In this document: one piece after another, positions 10,582-18,076 of the stretch
How positions within the stretch are numbered: position 1 is the first letter of the stretch
Layout of the letters: the number at the start of each line of letters is the position of its first letter
Assembly: GCA_902785075.1 (NCBI GenBank)
Contig: CACZXN010000001.1
Location: 92,784 to 156,783, forward strand
Direction of reading: 5' to 3'
Length of the DNA stretch: 64,000 nt
DNA from: an uncultured Bacteroidales bacterium
GTDB taxonomy: Bacteria; Bacteroidota; Bacteroidia; Bacteroidales; Bacteroidaceae
Program-made: the position numbers and the translations under genes
Notes under the pieces: generated by a model
Told to the model about the DNA's origin: nothing
The model's input: only the letters and a program-made list of their open reading frames with translations
The model's database searches: none

Positions 10582-10591
10582 TAAAAACACT

Positions 10592-13528
10592 ATGAAGAAA
10601 GAAGCAATACTGATATTGGAAGACGGAACCACAATGCGTGGGTGGTCGTTCGGGGCAGAAAGAAATACGGAGGGCGAAGTGGTGTTCAACACCGCAATGA
10701 TGGGCTATCCCGAAAGCCTGACCGACCCCAGCTATGCAGGACAGATACTAGTGACTACCTTTCCCCTGATTGGCAACTATGGCGTACCCGATATAGGTGG
10801 AACACCATTACCCCAGTTCATGGAGAGCGAACGGATACATGTGAAAGGACTCGTTGTAGCAGACTATAGCGAACACTATTCACATTGGAACGCAAGGCAA
10901 TCGCTCAGCAATTGGCTCAAGCGCGAGGGCATCCCAGCCATCTCGGGAATCGATACACGACGACTTACCAAACTACTGCGCGAACACGGAGTGATGCGAG
11001 GTCGATTTGAAATGGAAGAAGGTAGAGGGAAGATGGAAGAGGAAGGAAGTATGTGTTTTGATTATAGCTCTACTAACTGGGTTGAAACCGTCAGTTGCAA
11101 AGATGTGATTACCTACAAATCCGAAAACTGTCAACTGTCAACTCCCAAACGTGTCGTTCTCGTTGATTGTGGTGTGAAGGCCAATATCATTCGTTGTCTG
11201 CTCAAACGAGGAGTGGAGGTGATTCGTGTGCCTTGGGATTACGACTTCAACCAATTAGAGTTCGACGGACTCTTCTTAGGAAACGGACCGGGCGACCCTG
11301 AGCAATGCGGAAAAACAATTGAACACATTCGTACTTTCTTAAGTAACAAGGAGGTAAAACCTCTGATGGGTATCTGCTTGGGAAACCAACTGCTGGCTCG
11401 AGCCGCAGGTGCTAAGACATACAAGTTGAAATACGGTCATCGCTCGCACAACCAACCAGTAATGATGGTGAACGGTTCTGGGTTCAGGGTTCATGACTCC
11501 TCAACCGTGAACAGTGAACCATTAACCATGAACCATAGATGCTTCATCACTTCTCAGAATCATGGGTATGCTGTCGATGCTTCGACGCTGCCAGACGACT
11601 GGGAGCAGTTGTTTGTGAATATGAACGACGGATCGAACGAAGGTATTCGCCACAAGACTCATCCTTGGTTCTCTGCACAGTTCCATCCCGAGGCTTGTTC
11701 CGGTCCTACGGATACTGAGTGGTTGTTCGACGAATTTGTAAAGCCCCTCTCCCCGCTCCCCCTTTATGGGGAGAGCCTCGCTTCGCTCGAAAACAACGTG
11801 CATCTTTCCCCCTCCATAGAGGGAGGGGTGCCCATAGGGCGGGGTGGGTCTGTCCTCATCCTTGGTTCCGGAGCCTTGAAAATAGGGCAGGCGGGAGAGT
11901 TCGACTATAGTGGCGCACAAGCGCTGAAGGCGTTGAAAGAGGAGGGGGTGAAATCGGTGCTTATCAATCCTAACATCGCAACCGTTCAGACCTCAGAAGG
12001 GGTGGCTGACAAAGTGTATTTCCAACCTGTAACTCCTGAGTTTGTGGAACGTGTCATCAAGAAAGAAAGGCCCGACGGCATCTTGCTGAGTTTTGGCGGA
12101 CAGACGGCTCTCAACTGCGGTGTAGAGCTTTATCGGAATGGGACGTTAGAGAAATATGGAGTCAAAGTATTGGGTACGCCTATTCAGGCTATCATCGACA
12201 CGGAAGACCGTGATAGGTTTGTGAAACGGCTCGACGAGATTGGCGTGAAGACCATCAGAAGCCAAGCATGCTGTTCAAAGGACGAGGTGCGTAGGGCTGC
12301 TGCCGAACTGGGCTACCCCGTCATCTTGCGTGCTGCATATGCGCTCGGTGGGTTAGGATCTGGGTTCTGCGAGCACGATGCTGAGCTGGAGGTTCAGGCT
12401 GAGGAAGCGTTCGCTTTCTCTCCGCAGGTATTGGTAGAGAAGAGTCTCAGGGGATGGAAGGAAATAGAATATGAAGTGGTGCGCGACCAATACGACAACT
12501 GCATCACGGTCTGCAATATGGAAAACTTCGACCCACTTGGCATCCATACGGGAGAGAGTATTGTGGTGGCTCCAAGCCAGACACTCACCAACAGCGAGTA
12601 TCATAAGCTTCGAGCCTTGGCCATCAAAATTATCCGCCACATCGGTATCGTAGGCGAATGTAATGTACAATATGCTCTCGACCCCAATAGCGAGGACTAT
12701 CGAGTGATCGAGGTAAATGCCCGACTGAGCCGTTCGTCGGCTTTGGCTAGCAAGGCTACGGGCTATCCTCTTGCATTCGTAGCAGCCAAACTGGGATTGG
12801 GATACGGACTGTTCGAGTTGAAGAACTCTGTGACGAAGACCACCAGCGCCTTCTTCGAACCTGCACTCGACTATGTGGTGTGTAAGATTCCGCGCTGGGA
12901 CCTTTCGAAGTTCCACGGAGTGAACCACGAACTAGGCTCAAGCATGAAGAGTGTGGGCGAGGTGATGGCGATTGGTCGCACTTTCGAGGAAGCCATTCAG
13001 AAAGGTCTTCGTATGATCGGACAAGGCATGCACGGCTTTGTAGATAACAAGGCTCAGCATGTGAACGATGTTCCCGCAGCCTTGCAGCATGCTACCGATA
13101 CGCGTATCTTCGTGATTGCGAAGGCTATGATGATGGGCTACTCGGTGGAGCAGATTCACACCCTAACAAAGATTGACGCTTGGTTCCTTCAGAAGCTCAA
13201 ACACATCATGAACATCAACGACCGACTCGGTGAGTACAAGTGGCTATCAGAGTATGCCTTAAATGCAGAACCTTCAGAACTGCTTGAATTCATCGAAGAG
13301 CCTGCCTTTGCTACATTGCTTCATGAGGCTAAAGTGTACGGATTCTCCGACTTCCAGATAGCACGAGCAATCGGACTCGAAAAAACAGACAACAACATGG
13401 AACGTGCCAGCCTTCGCATCCGTAAGTGGCGTGAGGAATTGGGCATCAAACCATCAGTCAACCAAATCGACACGCTCGCAGCTGAATATCCTGCACAAAC
13501 CAACTATCTCTATCTCACCTATTTATAA
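10592..13528 (+). CDS. Carbamoyl-phosphate synthase small subunit fused to the N-terminal half of the large subunit
   Basis: One 978-residue frame. Residues 1 to about 385 are CarA: a small-subunit domain, then a class-I glutaminase with the Cys262 elbow GICLGNQ and QFHPEA. Residues from about 423 to the end match only the first half of CarB: the carboxyphosphate ATP-grasp domain ([45 protein letters not shown]) plus the oligomerisation domain. The protein stops at YLTYL, where full CarB continues with YLTYNG or similar into the carbamate-kinase-like half and the MGS-like regulatory domain. Neither is found downstream, where dapF starts 5 bases later. The linker and several CarA inserts are repeat-derived. 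A GTG at 10565 would overlap pyrG, so the ATG at 10592 is preferred. A separate full CarB may exist elsewhere. Confidence 0.85.
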   Translation: MKKEAILILEDGTTMRGWSFGAERNTEGEVVFNTAMMGYPESLTDPSYAGQILVTTFPLIGNYGVPDIGGTPLPQFMESERIHVKGLVVADYSEHYSHWNARQSLSNWLKREGIPAISGIDTRRLTKLLREHGVMRGRFEMEEGRGKMEEEGSMCFDYSSTNWVETVSCKDVITYKSENCQLSTPKRVVLVDCGVKANIIRCLLKRGVEVIRVPWDYDFNQLEFDGLFLGNGPGDPEQCGKTIEHIRTFLSNKEVKPLMGICLGNQLLARAAGAKTYKLKYGHRSHNQPVMMVNGSGFRVHDSSTVNSEPLTMNHRCFITSQNHGYAVDASTLPDDWEQLFVNMNDGSNEGIRHKTHPWFSAQFHPEACSGPTDTEWLFDEFVKPLSPLPLYGESLASLENNVHLSPSIEGGVPIGRGGSVLILGSGALKIGQAGEFDYSGAQALKALKEEGVKSVLINPNIATVQTSEGVADKVYFQPVTPEFVERVIKKERPDGILLSFGGQTALNCGVELYRNGTLEKYGVKVLGTPIQAIIDTEDRDRFVKRLDEIGVKTIRSQACCSKDEVRRAAAELGYPVILRAAYALGGLGSGFCEHDAELEVQAEEAFAFSPQVLVEKSLRGWKEIEYEVVRDQYDNCITVCNMENFDPLGIHTGESIVVAPSQTLTNSEYHKLRALAIKIIRHIGIVGECNVQYALDPNSEDYRVIEVNARLSRSSALASKATGYPLAFVAAKLGLGYGLFELKNSVTKTTSAFFEPALDYVVCKIPRWDLSKFHGVNHELGSSMKSVGEVMAIGRTFEEAIQKGLRMIGQGMHGFVDNKAQHVNDVPAALQHATDTRIFVIAKAMMMGYSVEQIHTLTKIDAWFLQKLKHIMNINDRLGEYKWLSEYALNAEPSELLEFIEEPAFATLLHEAKVYGFSDFQIARAIGLEKTDNNMERASLRIRKWREELGIKPSVNQIDTLAAEYPAQTNYLYLTYL
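11468..11536. repeat. GGTTCA-type repeat translated inside carA
   Basis: GGTTCTGGGTTCAGGGTTCATG and, 20 bases further on, its near-complement ending ACCATGAACC form an imperfect hairpin. The units match the spacer heptamers. It encodes an extra segment of about 20 residues between VMMV and [13 protein letters not shown], which are adjacent or nearly so in related CarA proteins as I remember them. Confidence 0.7.
11742..11858. repeat. Two G/C palindromic repeats forming the CarA-CarB linker
   Basis: Two C-run/G-run palindromes (CCCCTTTATGGGG at about 11760-11772 and CCCCCTCCATAGAGGGAGGGG at about 11809-11829) separated by a GCCTCGCTTCGCTCG hairpin. They replace the expected carA stop and carB start and are read through in frame as a roughly 37-residue linker. 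Confidence 0.75.
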
Positions 13529-13533
13529 TACGA

Positions 13534-14379
13534 ATGGATATGAACAAGATGATACGATTTACGAAAATGCATGGAGCTGGCAACGATTATATCTATGTCA
13601 ACACACTCGAATACGACATTCCCAACCCATCAGCAGCCGCTATCACTTGGAGCCGTACGCATTTCGGCATAGGAAGCGACGGATTGATACTGATAGGAAA
13701 GTCGTCAACCCCCGATGCCGACTTCTCTATGCGAATCTTCAACAACGACGGATCAGAGGCCATGATGTGTGGAAACGGAACCCGCTGTGTGGCTAAATTC
13801 CTGCACGACAAGGGATTAACCGACAAAAATCCCATTCGTCTTGAAACCCTTTCTGGCATCAAGATACTCACACTCCATCTCGATGAGGAAAGTAAAGTAG
13901 CGAGCGTTACAGTCGATATGGGAGAACCCACACTCGAGGATTCCAACCTGTTCAATCCCACACAACTCTCAACTATCAACTCTCAACTCCCAACCGGCAC
14001 TTTCGTCTCGATGGGAAATCCGCATTTCGTCATCTTTACCGATGAAGACGTGGAGAAACTACCCATCGAAACATACGGACCCTTGCTCGAGCATCACGAA
14101 GCCTTTCCACAGCGGTGTAACATCGAATTTGCACAACTGAGAGCGGATGGAAGCATACGAATGCGCGTATGGGAACGAGGATCAGGCATCACGCTGGCAT
14201 GTGGTACAGGTGCTTGTGCTACAGCTGTAGCAGCTACGCTTACAGGCAGGACAGGTCGGCAGAGCATCATTGAAATGGACGGAGGAACTCTCTCTATTCA
14301 TTGGGACGAACTCTCCAACCACGTCATGATGACTGGAGGTGCAACCTTCGCATTCGAAGGAAAAATTGAACTTCCCTAA
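13534..14379 (+). CDS. dapF: Diaminopimelate epimerase
   Basis: PLP-independent racemase that turns LL-DAP into meso-DAP for lysine and peptidoglycan; 281 residues. The two catalytic cysteines are C79 (MMCGNGTRC) and C223 ([10 protein letters not shown]). The family N-terminus [11 protein letters not shown] is clear; an ATG at 13549 is a possible later start. Inside, after [10 protein letters not shown], a short run [11 protein letters not shown] is encoded by CAACTCTCAACTATCAACTC. This is the same AACTCTCAACT-type repeat seen in spacers, so a repeat has been absorbed into the frame. The gene begins 5 bases after carA-carB and pairs functionally with dapL upstream. Confidence 0.95.
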   Translation: MDMNKMIRFTKMHGAGNDYIYVNTLEYDIPNPSAAAITWSRTHFGIGSDGLILIGKSSTPDADFSMRIFNNDGSEAMMCGNGTRCVAKFLHDKGLTDKNPIRLETLSGIKILTLHLDEESKVASVTVDMGEPTLEDSNLFNPTQLSTINSQLPTGTFVSMGNPHFVIFTDEDVEKLPIETYGPLLEHHEAFPQRCNIEFAQLRADGSIRMRVWERGSGITLACGTGACATAVAATLTGRTGRQSIIEMDGGTLSIHWDELSNHVMMTGGATFAFEGKIELP

Positions 14380-14495
14380 CCCCTACTCCCAACAATCACT
14401 AAGTTAACAATTTGTTAAGTTATTCAGGAGATTCAGAGTTATTTGTTCTGAGTTAGTCAATCTAAATTCGCTCACCAACATTAACTCTTATTTTT

Positions 14496-14566
14496 GTTTC
14501 CCCCAAGGGAAAATTTTATTACCCTTAAGGGCTGCAAAAATTACACTTGATTTTTGACACGAAATA
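14496..14566. repeat. Dispersed palindromic element, copy 1
   Basis: TTTCCCCCAAGGGAAAATTTT followed by ACCCTTAAGGGCTGCAAAAA and TTTTTGACACGAAA. A diverged copy lies inverted at 55941-56020. It sits in the 254-base gap between convergent dapF and the lipoprotein gene, where its two small palindromes could act as a two-way terminator (inference). Confidence 0.65.
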
Positions 14567-14633
14567 GATACTAGATAGTTTGAGCGATTTACTAATCATT
14601 CTTTAACTTTTTTACACAAAATAAAAAGCTTTA

Positions 14634-15398
14634 CTAGTCTTGTAACGACTCTAAGGGAAGGACTGTACCTGAGTACACTTTCTTAAACTTCTCTATCTCT
14701 GATTGCTGAACATAGATGATTGTTGCAGCATCCACACCCTCAAAAGATTCTTTATGCAAGCCTTTAGGGAATGTCCCTCTAATGATGATTGCCTTTAAAT
14801 GTGTGCACATGAACGCAGAACTCCCTATATGTTGTACACTCTTAGGGATATCAAGAATCTGCAGGCTCTCGCAAAAAGCAAAGGCACTGTTACCAATAGA
14901 TGTGGTACCCTCTGGAATCGTGTAGTTTTCTTGCTTTGCTCCTGCAGGATAGGAATATAAATGTGTCCTATCTTTATTGAAAAGCACACCATCAACAGAT
15001 GACAGAATAGAATTAGCCTTGTCAACTTCTATTGATTCAAGGGCTGTGCATCCTCCGAAAAGATTCGTTTCATCAGAAGATACAGCTCCATTCATCCCAT
15101 TAAGAGCATGGAAAATGATACGGTCTATCGTCTCAGGAATCCTCACCTTTGTTAACCCAGTACAACCATTGAAAGAGAAAACCATAATTCCTTTAACTGT
15201 GTATGATTCCCCTTTGTCTTCGATTGTTTCTGGGATGTTTAACTCACCTTCCCACGTCTTATTTGAATCAATAATCGCCATGTTACCATGGAACAAACAA
15301 TAACTCAACCCGTCAATCGTAACAAGGAGTCCTGTGTCCTCTTTTTCGCATGAAAATAAAATGCAGGATAAAACTGCAAATACTAATAATTTTTTCAT
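14634..15398 (-). CDS. BspA-type leucine-rich repeat lipoprotein
   Basis: Surface or periplasmic lipoprotein of about 254 residues. The start is set at the second Met (MKKLLVFAVLSC), which gives a clean signal peptide with lipobox L-F-S-C; an upstream in-frame Met at 15407 adds three residues. The mature part carries several LRR_5/BspA repeats of about 23 residues (IPETIDRIIFHALNG, TIPEGTTSIGNSAFAFC, IPKSVQHIGSSAF). This family is very common in oral and gut Bacteroidales and is linked to adhesion or binding, but the ligand cannot be read from sequence. It lies 65 bases downstream of the anti-sigma/barrel gene on the same strand and may be read with it. Confidence 0.85.
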   Translation of the reverse strand: MKKLLVFAVLSCILFSCEKEDTGLLVTIDGLSYCLFHGNMAIIDSNKTWEGELNIPETIEDKGESYTVKGIMVFSFNGCTGLTKVRIPETIDRIIFHALNGMNGAVSSDETNLFGGCTALESIEVDKANSILSSVDGVLFNKDRTHLYSYPAGAKQENYTIPEGTTSIGNSAFAFCESLQILDIPKSVQHIGSSAFMCTHLKAIIIRGTFPKGLHKESFEGVDAATIIYVQQSEIEKFKKVYSGTVLPLESLQD

Positions 15399-15472
15399 AT
15401 AAATCATTATTTAGTGTTATAATAAGTACATGATTGGGTATACATATATTATTTGGGATGATTACAATACAA

Positions 15473-16600
15473 TTATTTCAAATTGAAACGTAAACCTATG
15501 TTGAGGTTGAAGTTGAATGGATGGTCTTGATAGATTGTGGGGATACTGCTCTTGTTTGAGAAATAATAGCCTCCGCCAGGTTCTGCATAAAGACAGAAGC
15601 GTTCTGACAGTTTGTACTCTACCCCTAAGGCAAAATTCAGAGACAATTGCCAAGGATTTGCATCGAGCATCTTTTCTATCACGCCACCAGCCGATAGGTA
15701 TAATCCAAAGTGACGCCTTTCCAATAGTTGGTAGCCGATATTAATAGGAACACCGATATAGCTATGGCGCTGCTCAATATTGTTAACATCAGCTACGAGA
15801 AGGGTATACAGTAAACCGCTTTCTATGCTCCAATTATCGTTGAGTTGGTAGCGAAGTGAAATGCCGAGTCGAACAGGCTGATGGTAGTGAATGTTTTGAT
15901 TATTTGGAGATACTCTACGTGTGTGAATGGTATCGATGAAATCTGAGTCGGATGGGTTGGGATCAACAATTTGAGCATGTCCATTACTATTATTATTGGC
16001 ATCACCTAACTCTGTGTTGGCATGAAGAATGCTGGACAGATTATTTGTAAAATACACCTTGGCTACCAAGCGGTTATCAGGGAGTTTTAGTGATCGTCCT
16101 CGTGCTCTTTGAATGAAGGGAATTATATTGTCTTCTTTTGTCGGAGATGTACTAAAAGTATCTAAAGAGGTTTCAGTTGTTTCTATAATAGCTATAGAGT
16201 CTGTTTTTTCTAAATCTCCTGCCTGGGTAGTAACAATAGTATCCTGCAATTGTACTTTACTGCTGGATATCGTGTTCCTGAAAGGTATTGGCCTAATGGT
16301 ATCTATGGGAGCAATGGGAGTTAAAGGAGCTTCAGCCTCTACAGCTTTCACGGACCTATCGGTGTTTTCCGTTTTAGCTGTCAAAGGAGGCCGTTTTGTT
16401 TCCGATTGTTGATTTATCCAATAACCTACACCTGTTATTATCAGCACTACGGCCACTGCAGCGGCTATATGCCACAACCAAGGTTTACGGGCTTTACGGG
16501 CATCGAGTATCTGGTCGATTTTTTCCCACGACACATCTGGAGCAGGCCGTCTGTAGTCTGCCATTATTTCTTTTAGCTGTTGTCTCCATTGTTCGTTCAT
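15473..16600 (-). CDS. Anti-sigma-like membrane protein with C-terminal outer-membrane beta-barrel domain
   Basis: Protein of 375 residues whose start overlaps the sigma factor stop by 4 bases, so the two are translationally coupled. Residues 1-38 are a short cytoplasmic-type segment (QQLKEIMADYRRPAPDVSW). One transmembrane helix follows at about 40-62 (HIAAAVAVVLIITGVGYWI), then a low-complexity Thr/Ser/Pro-rich linker. From about 215 to the end there are alternating beta-strands typical of OMP_b-brl porin-like domains (LGISLRYQLNDNWSIESGLLYT), finishing in a terminal aromatic-rich strand. Similar fusions occur in Bacteroidales beside ECF sigma factors. Regulation of the adjacent sigma factor is an inference from position. 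How an inner-membrane helix and a barrel coexist is unclear. Confidence 0.75.
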   Translation of the reverse strand: MNEQWRQQLKEIMADYRRPAPDVSWEKIDQILDARKARKPWLWHIAAAVAVVLIITGVGYWINQQSETKRPPLTAKTENTDRSVKAVEAEAPLTPIAPIDTIRPIPFRNTISSSKVQLQDTIVTTQAGDLEKTDSIAIIETTETSLDTFSTSPTKEDNIIPFIQRARGRSLKLPDNRLVAKVYFTNNLSSILHANTELGDANNNSNGHAQIVDPNPSDSDFIDTIHTRRVSPNNQNIHYHQPVRLGISLRYQLNDNWSIESGLLYTLLVADVNNIEQRHSYIGVPINIGYQLLERRHFGLYLSAGGVIEKMLDANPWQLSLNFALGVEYKLSERFCLYAEPGGGYYFSNKSSIPTIYQDHPFNFNLNIGLRFNLK

Positions 16601-17166
16601 AATCGTGGGCTATTATAGTCATTATAATCTTTGATCATCTTGGCGAGTTGATGTTTCGCCCTATGCAACTGTGATGCTGAGCTGTTTTCCTTTATTCCAA
16701 GCATTTGAGCGATTTCCCGATGACTCTTGCCTTCGAAGACATAAAGGTTTAGCACTGTGCGATAACCAACAGGAAGGCGATTCAGCATTTGCTGTATCAC
16801 ATTGGGTGGTATATCGTTGATAGGCAGCTCTTCATCTTCAACCTCTTCAGATATACCCTCGTCCAATTGTACGAACTCGTGTCGTTGTTTCGTCCGTAGG
16901 TACTTCAGCGATTGATTAACCATCACTTTCGATACCCATGCCTGCAAGGAACCTGCTCCGCGATACTGGAAATCGCCTATGTGAGTAAAAATATGGATTA
17001 ATGCGTCTTGGAAAACATCTTTGAGGTCGTCCTCATCGTCGATGTATCGCGAACAGATTCCCGCAAGATAGTCTGCGTAATGGGAATAGAACTCGCGGGC
17101 AGCTGACTTTTCGCCGTCCTGCATACGCTTTACCAAGCGCTGTTCAACGTTCCCAGAGATAATCAC
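16597..17166 (-). CDS. ECF-type RNA polymerase sigma factor
   Basis: Sigma-70 family factor of 189 residues with only regions 2 and 4. Region 2 is near 25-95 (FYSHYADYLAGICSRYI, DDLKDVFQDALIHIFTHI) and region 4 near 125-180 (LNRLPVGYRTVLNLYVFEGKSHREIAQMLGI). The start is a GTG at 17166; no ATG is available upstream before a stop, and the next in-frame ATG is at 17124. It overlaps the membrane anti-sigma/barrel gene by 4 bases. A lipoprotein gene ends 31 bases upstream on the same strand, so all three may form one unit. The target regulon is not evident. Confidence 0.92.
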   Translation of the reverse strand: MIISGNVEQRLVKRMQDGEKSAAREFYSHYADYLAGICSRYIDDEDDLKDVFQDALIHIFTHIGDFQYRGAGSLQAWVSKVMVNQSLKYLRTKQRHEFVQLDEGISEEVEDEELPINDIPPNVIQQMLNRLPVGYRTVLNLYVFEGKSHREIAQMLGIKENSSASQLHRAKHQLAKMIKDYNDYNSPRL

Positions 17167-17197
17167 GTGTATCTGTAATTACTATATCTTTAAATGG

Positions 17198-17779
17198 TTA
17201 ATAATACTTTTCAACTTGATCGTATGGCGTATGAGAATTCCTTACTTGTTCCAGTTCAGAAGCACTCAACCTCTTTAATATCACATAGTGATAAACCGGC
17301 CTCAACTTATTACTGTCTCTGTCAGCTTTTACCCCCGCTCTCTTTATGATTGTCACTTCAGAGGGACTTGAATAGACGATACTGAACCAGAAGTAGCCGT
17401 TCGCATAATAGACAGAGTTTGTTGCTTCGTCATAAGTATAAGTATAAGGGACAGACACGCGGGCAGGAATAGCATCTGCAAAAAAATAGTCAATAATTCG
17501 CGTGTCAGTGAATTCATATGTGGAGGGGCCTCCACCGCACATATCCTCCCAGTAATCTTTCTTATCGATGGTACCATCAGTATTGATTATGTGAGTTTCT
17601 GCTTCCTTCCATCCATAACCAATAAGTAGATTTTTGAATTCTGTGGTTGATAACTTGTCGTATCTCGTTGGAACAGGACGTGTGTCTTCTACCATCTGAA
17701 ACACAAGTTCATCTTCATCCTTGCTACAGGATGTTATCATCAGGCATAATGCCGAAACAATTAGCAATTGGCTCTTCAT
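17198..17779 (-). CDS. Hypothetical lipoprotein
   Basis: Protein of 193 residues that I do not recognise. It starts MKSQLLIVSALCLMITSCSKDED, a signal peptide with lipobox I-T-S-C and an Asp-rich stretch after the cysteine, so it is a lipoprotein. The mature region is mixed alpha/beta with conserved-looking Trp and Gly (IGYGWKEAE, WEDMCGGGP) and no repeats. It is first in a same-strand series with the ECF sigma factor and the anti-sigma/barrel protein. It could report envelope state to that pair, but that is speculation from gene order. A Bacteroidetes -7 box lies just upstream. Confidence 0.75.
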   Translation of the reverse strand: MKSQLLIVSALCLMITSCSKDEDELVFQMVEDTRPVPTRYDKLSTTEFKNLLIGYGWKEAETHIINTDGTIDKKDYWEDMCGGGPSTYEFTDTRIIDYFFADAIPARVSVPYTYTYDEATNSVYYANGYFWFSIVYSSPSEVTIIKRAGVKADRDSNKLRPVYHYVILKRLSASELEQVRNSHTPYDQVEKYY

Positions 17780-17805
17780 ATTCGATTCGAATCTTTTTTC
17801 TCCTG

Positions 17806-17813
17806 CAAATTTA
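17806..17813 (-). promoter_or_regulatory. Bacteroidetes -7 box upstream of the lipoprotein/sigma operon
   Basis: On the minus strand this reads TAAATTTG, an exact match to TAnnTTTG, 27 bases before the lipoprotein ATG. TTTG is the known -7 core of the Bacteroidetes housekeeping sigma factor. No clear -33 TTTG was identified. Confidence 0.6.
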
Positions 17814-17920
17814 ACAAATTCTACGACAATAAAATCCCGTTAGGTTGAGATTCTTGCATGATTTTCTCTAAATATCTTGGTTTCCCCCCAAAAAAAGACA
17901 GAATAGACGTTTCAAAATAA

Positions 17921-17956
17921 AGAAGGACAGACGCTCGTACTCGAGCCTGTCCTTCT
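17921..17956 (-). terminator. Intrinsic terminator downstream of glnN
   Basis: Hairpin with arms AGAAGGACAG and CTGTCCTTCT and an inner GCTCG/CGAGC stem. On the minus strand it is followed by TTTATTTTG, as expected for termination of the glnK-to-glnN operon. It lies beyond the inverted pyrG-leader copy. Confidence 0.75.
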
Positions 17957-17963
17957 CCCCTAA

Positions 17964-18066
17964 TGTGTCCATATTGTAAAGTTTAGAGTTTAGCGTTTAG
18001 AGTTTAGAGAAGGTCTTGAACCTTAAACTTTGAACCTTGAACTCTTTAACCTTTAACCTTTAACCT
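17964..18066. repeat. Inverted copy of the pyrG leader plus GGTTAAA-type repeats
   Basis: 17964-18017 is the reverse complement of 8932-8985 with one mismatch, including the pyrG ATG and next two codons. Beyond it are units such as CTTTAACCTTTAACC leading into the glnN 3' end. Nothing in the copy continues as a pyrG reading frame. Confidence 0.88.
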
Positions 18067-18076
18067 TTCTTCGCTC

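Noticed and set aside
10565-10591. GTG start for the carA-carB gene inside pyrG
   Set aside because: Adds nine residues without family counterpart; the ATG at 10592 begins the CarA fold.
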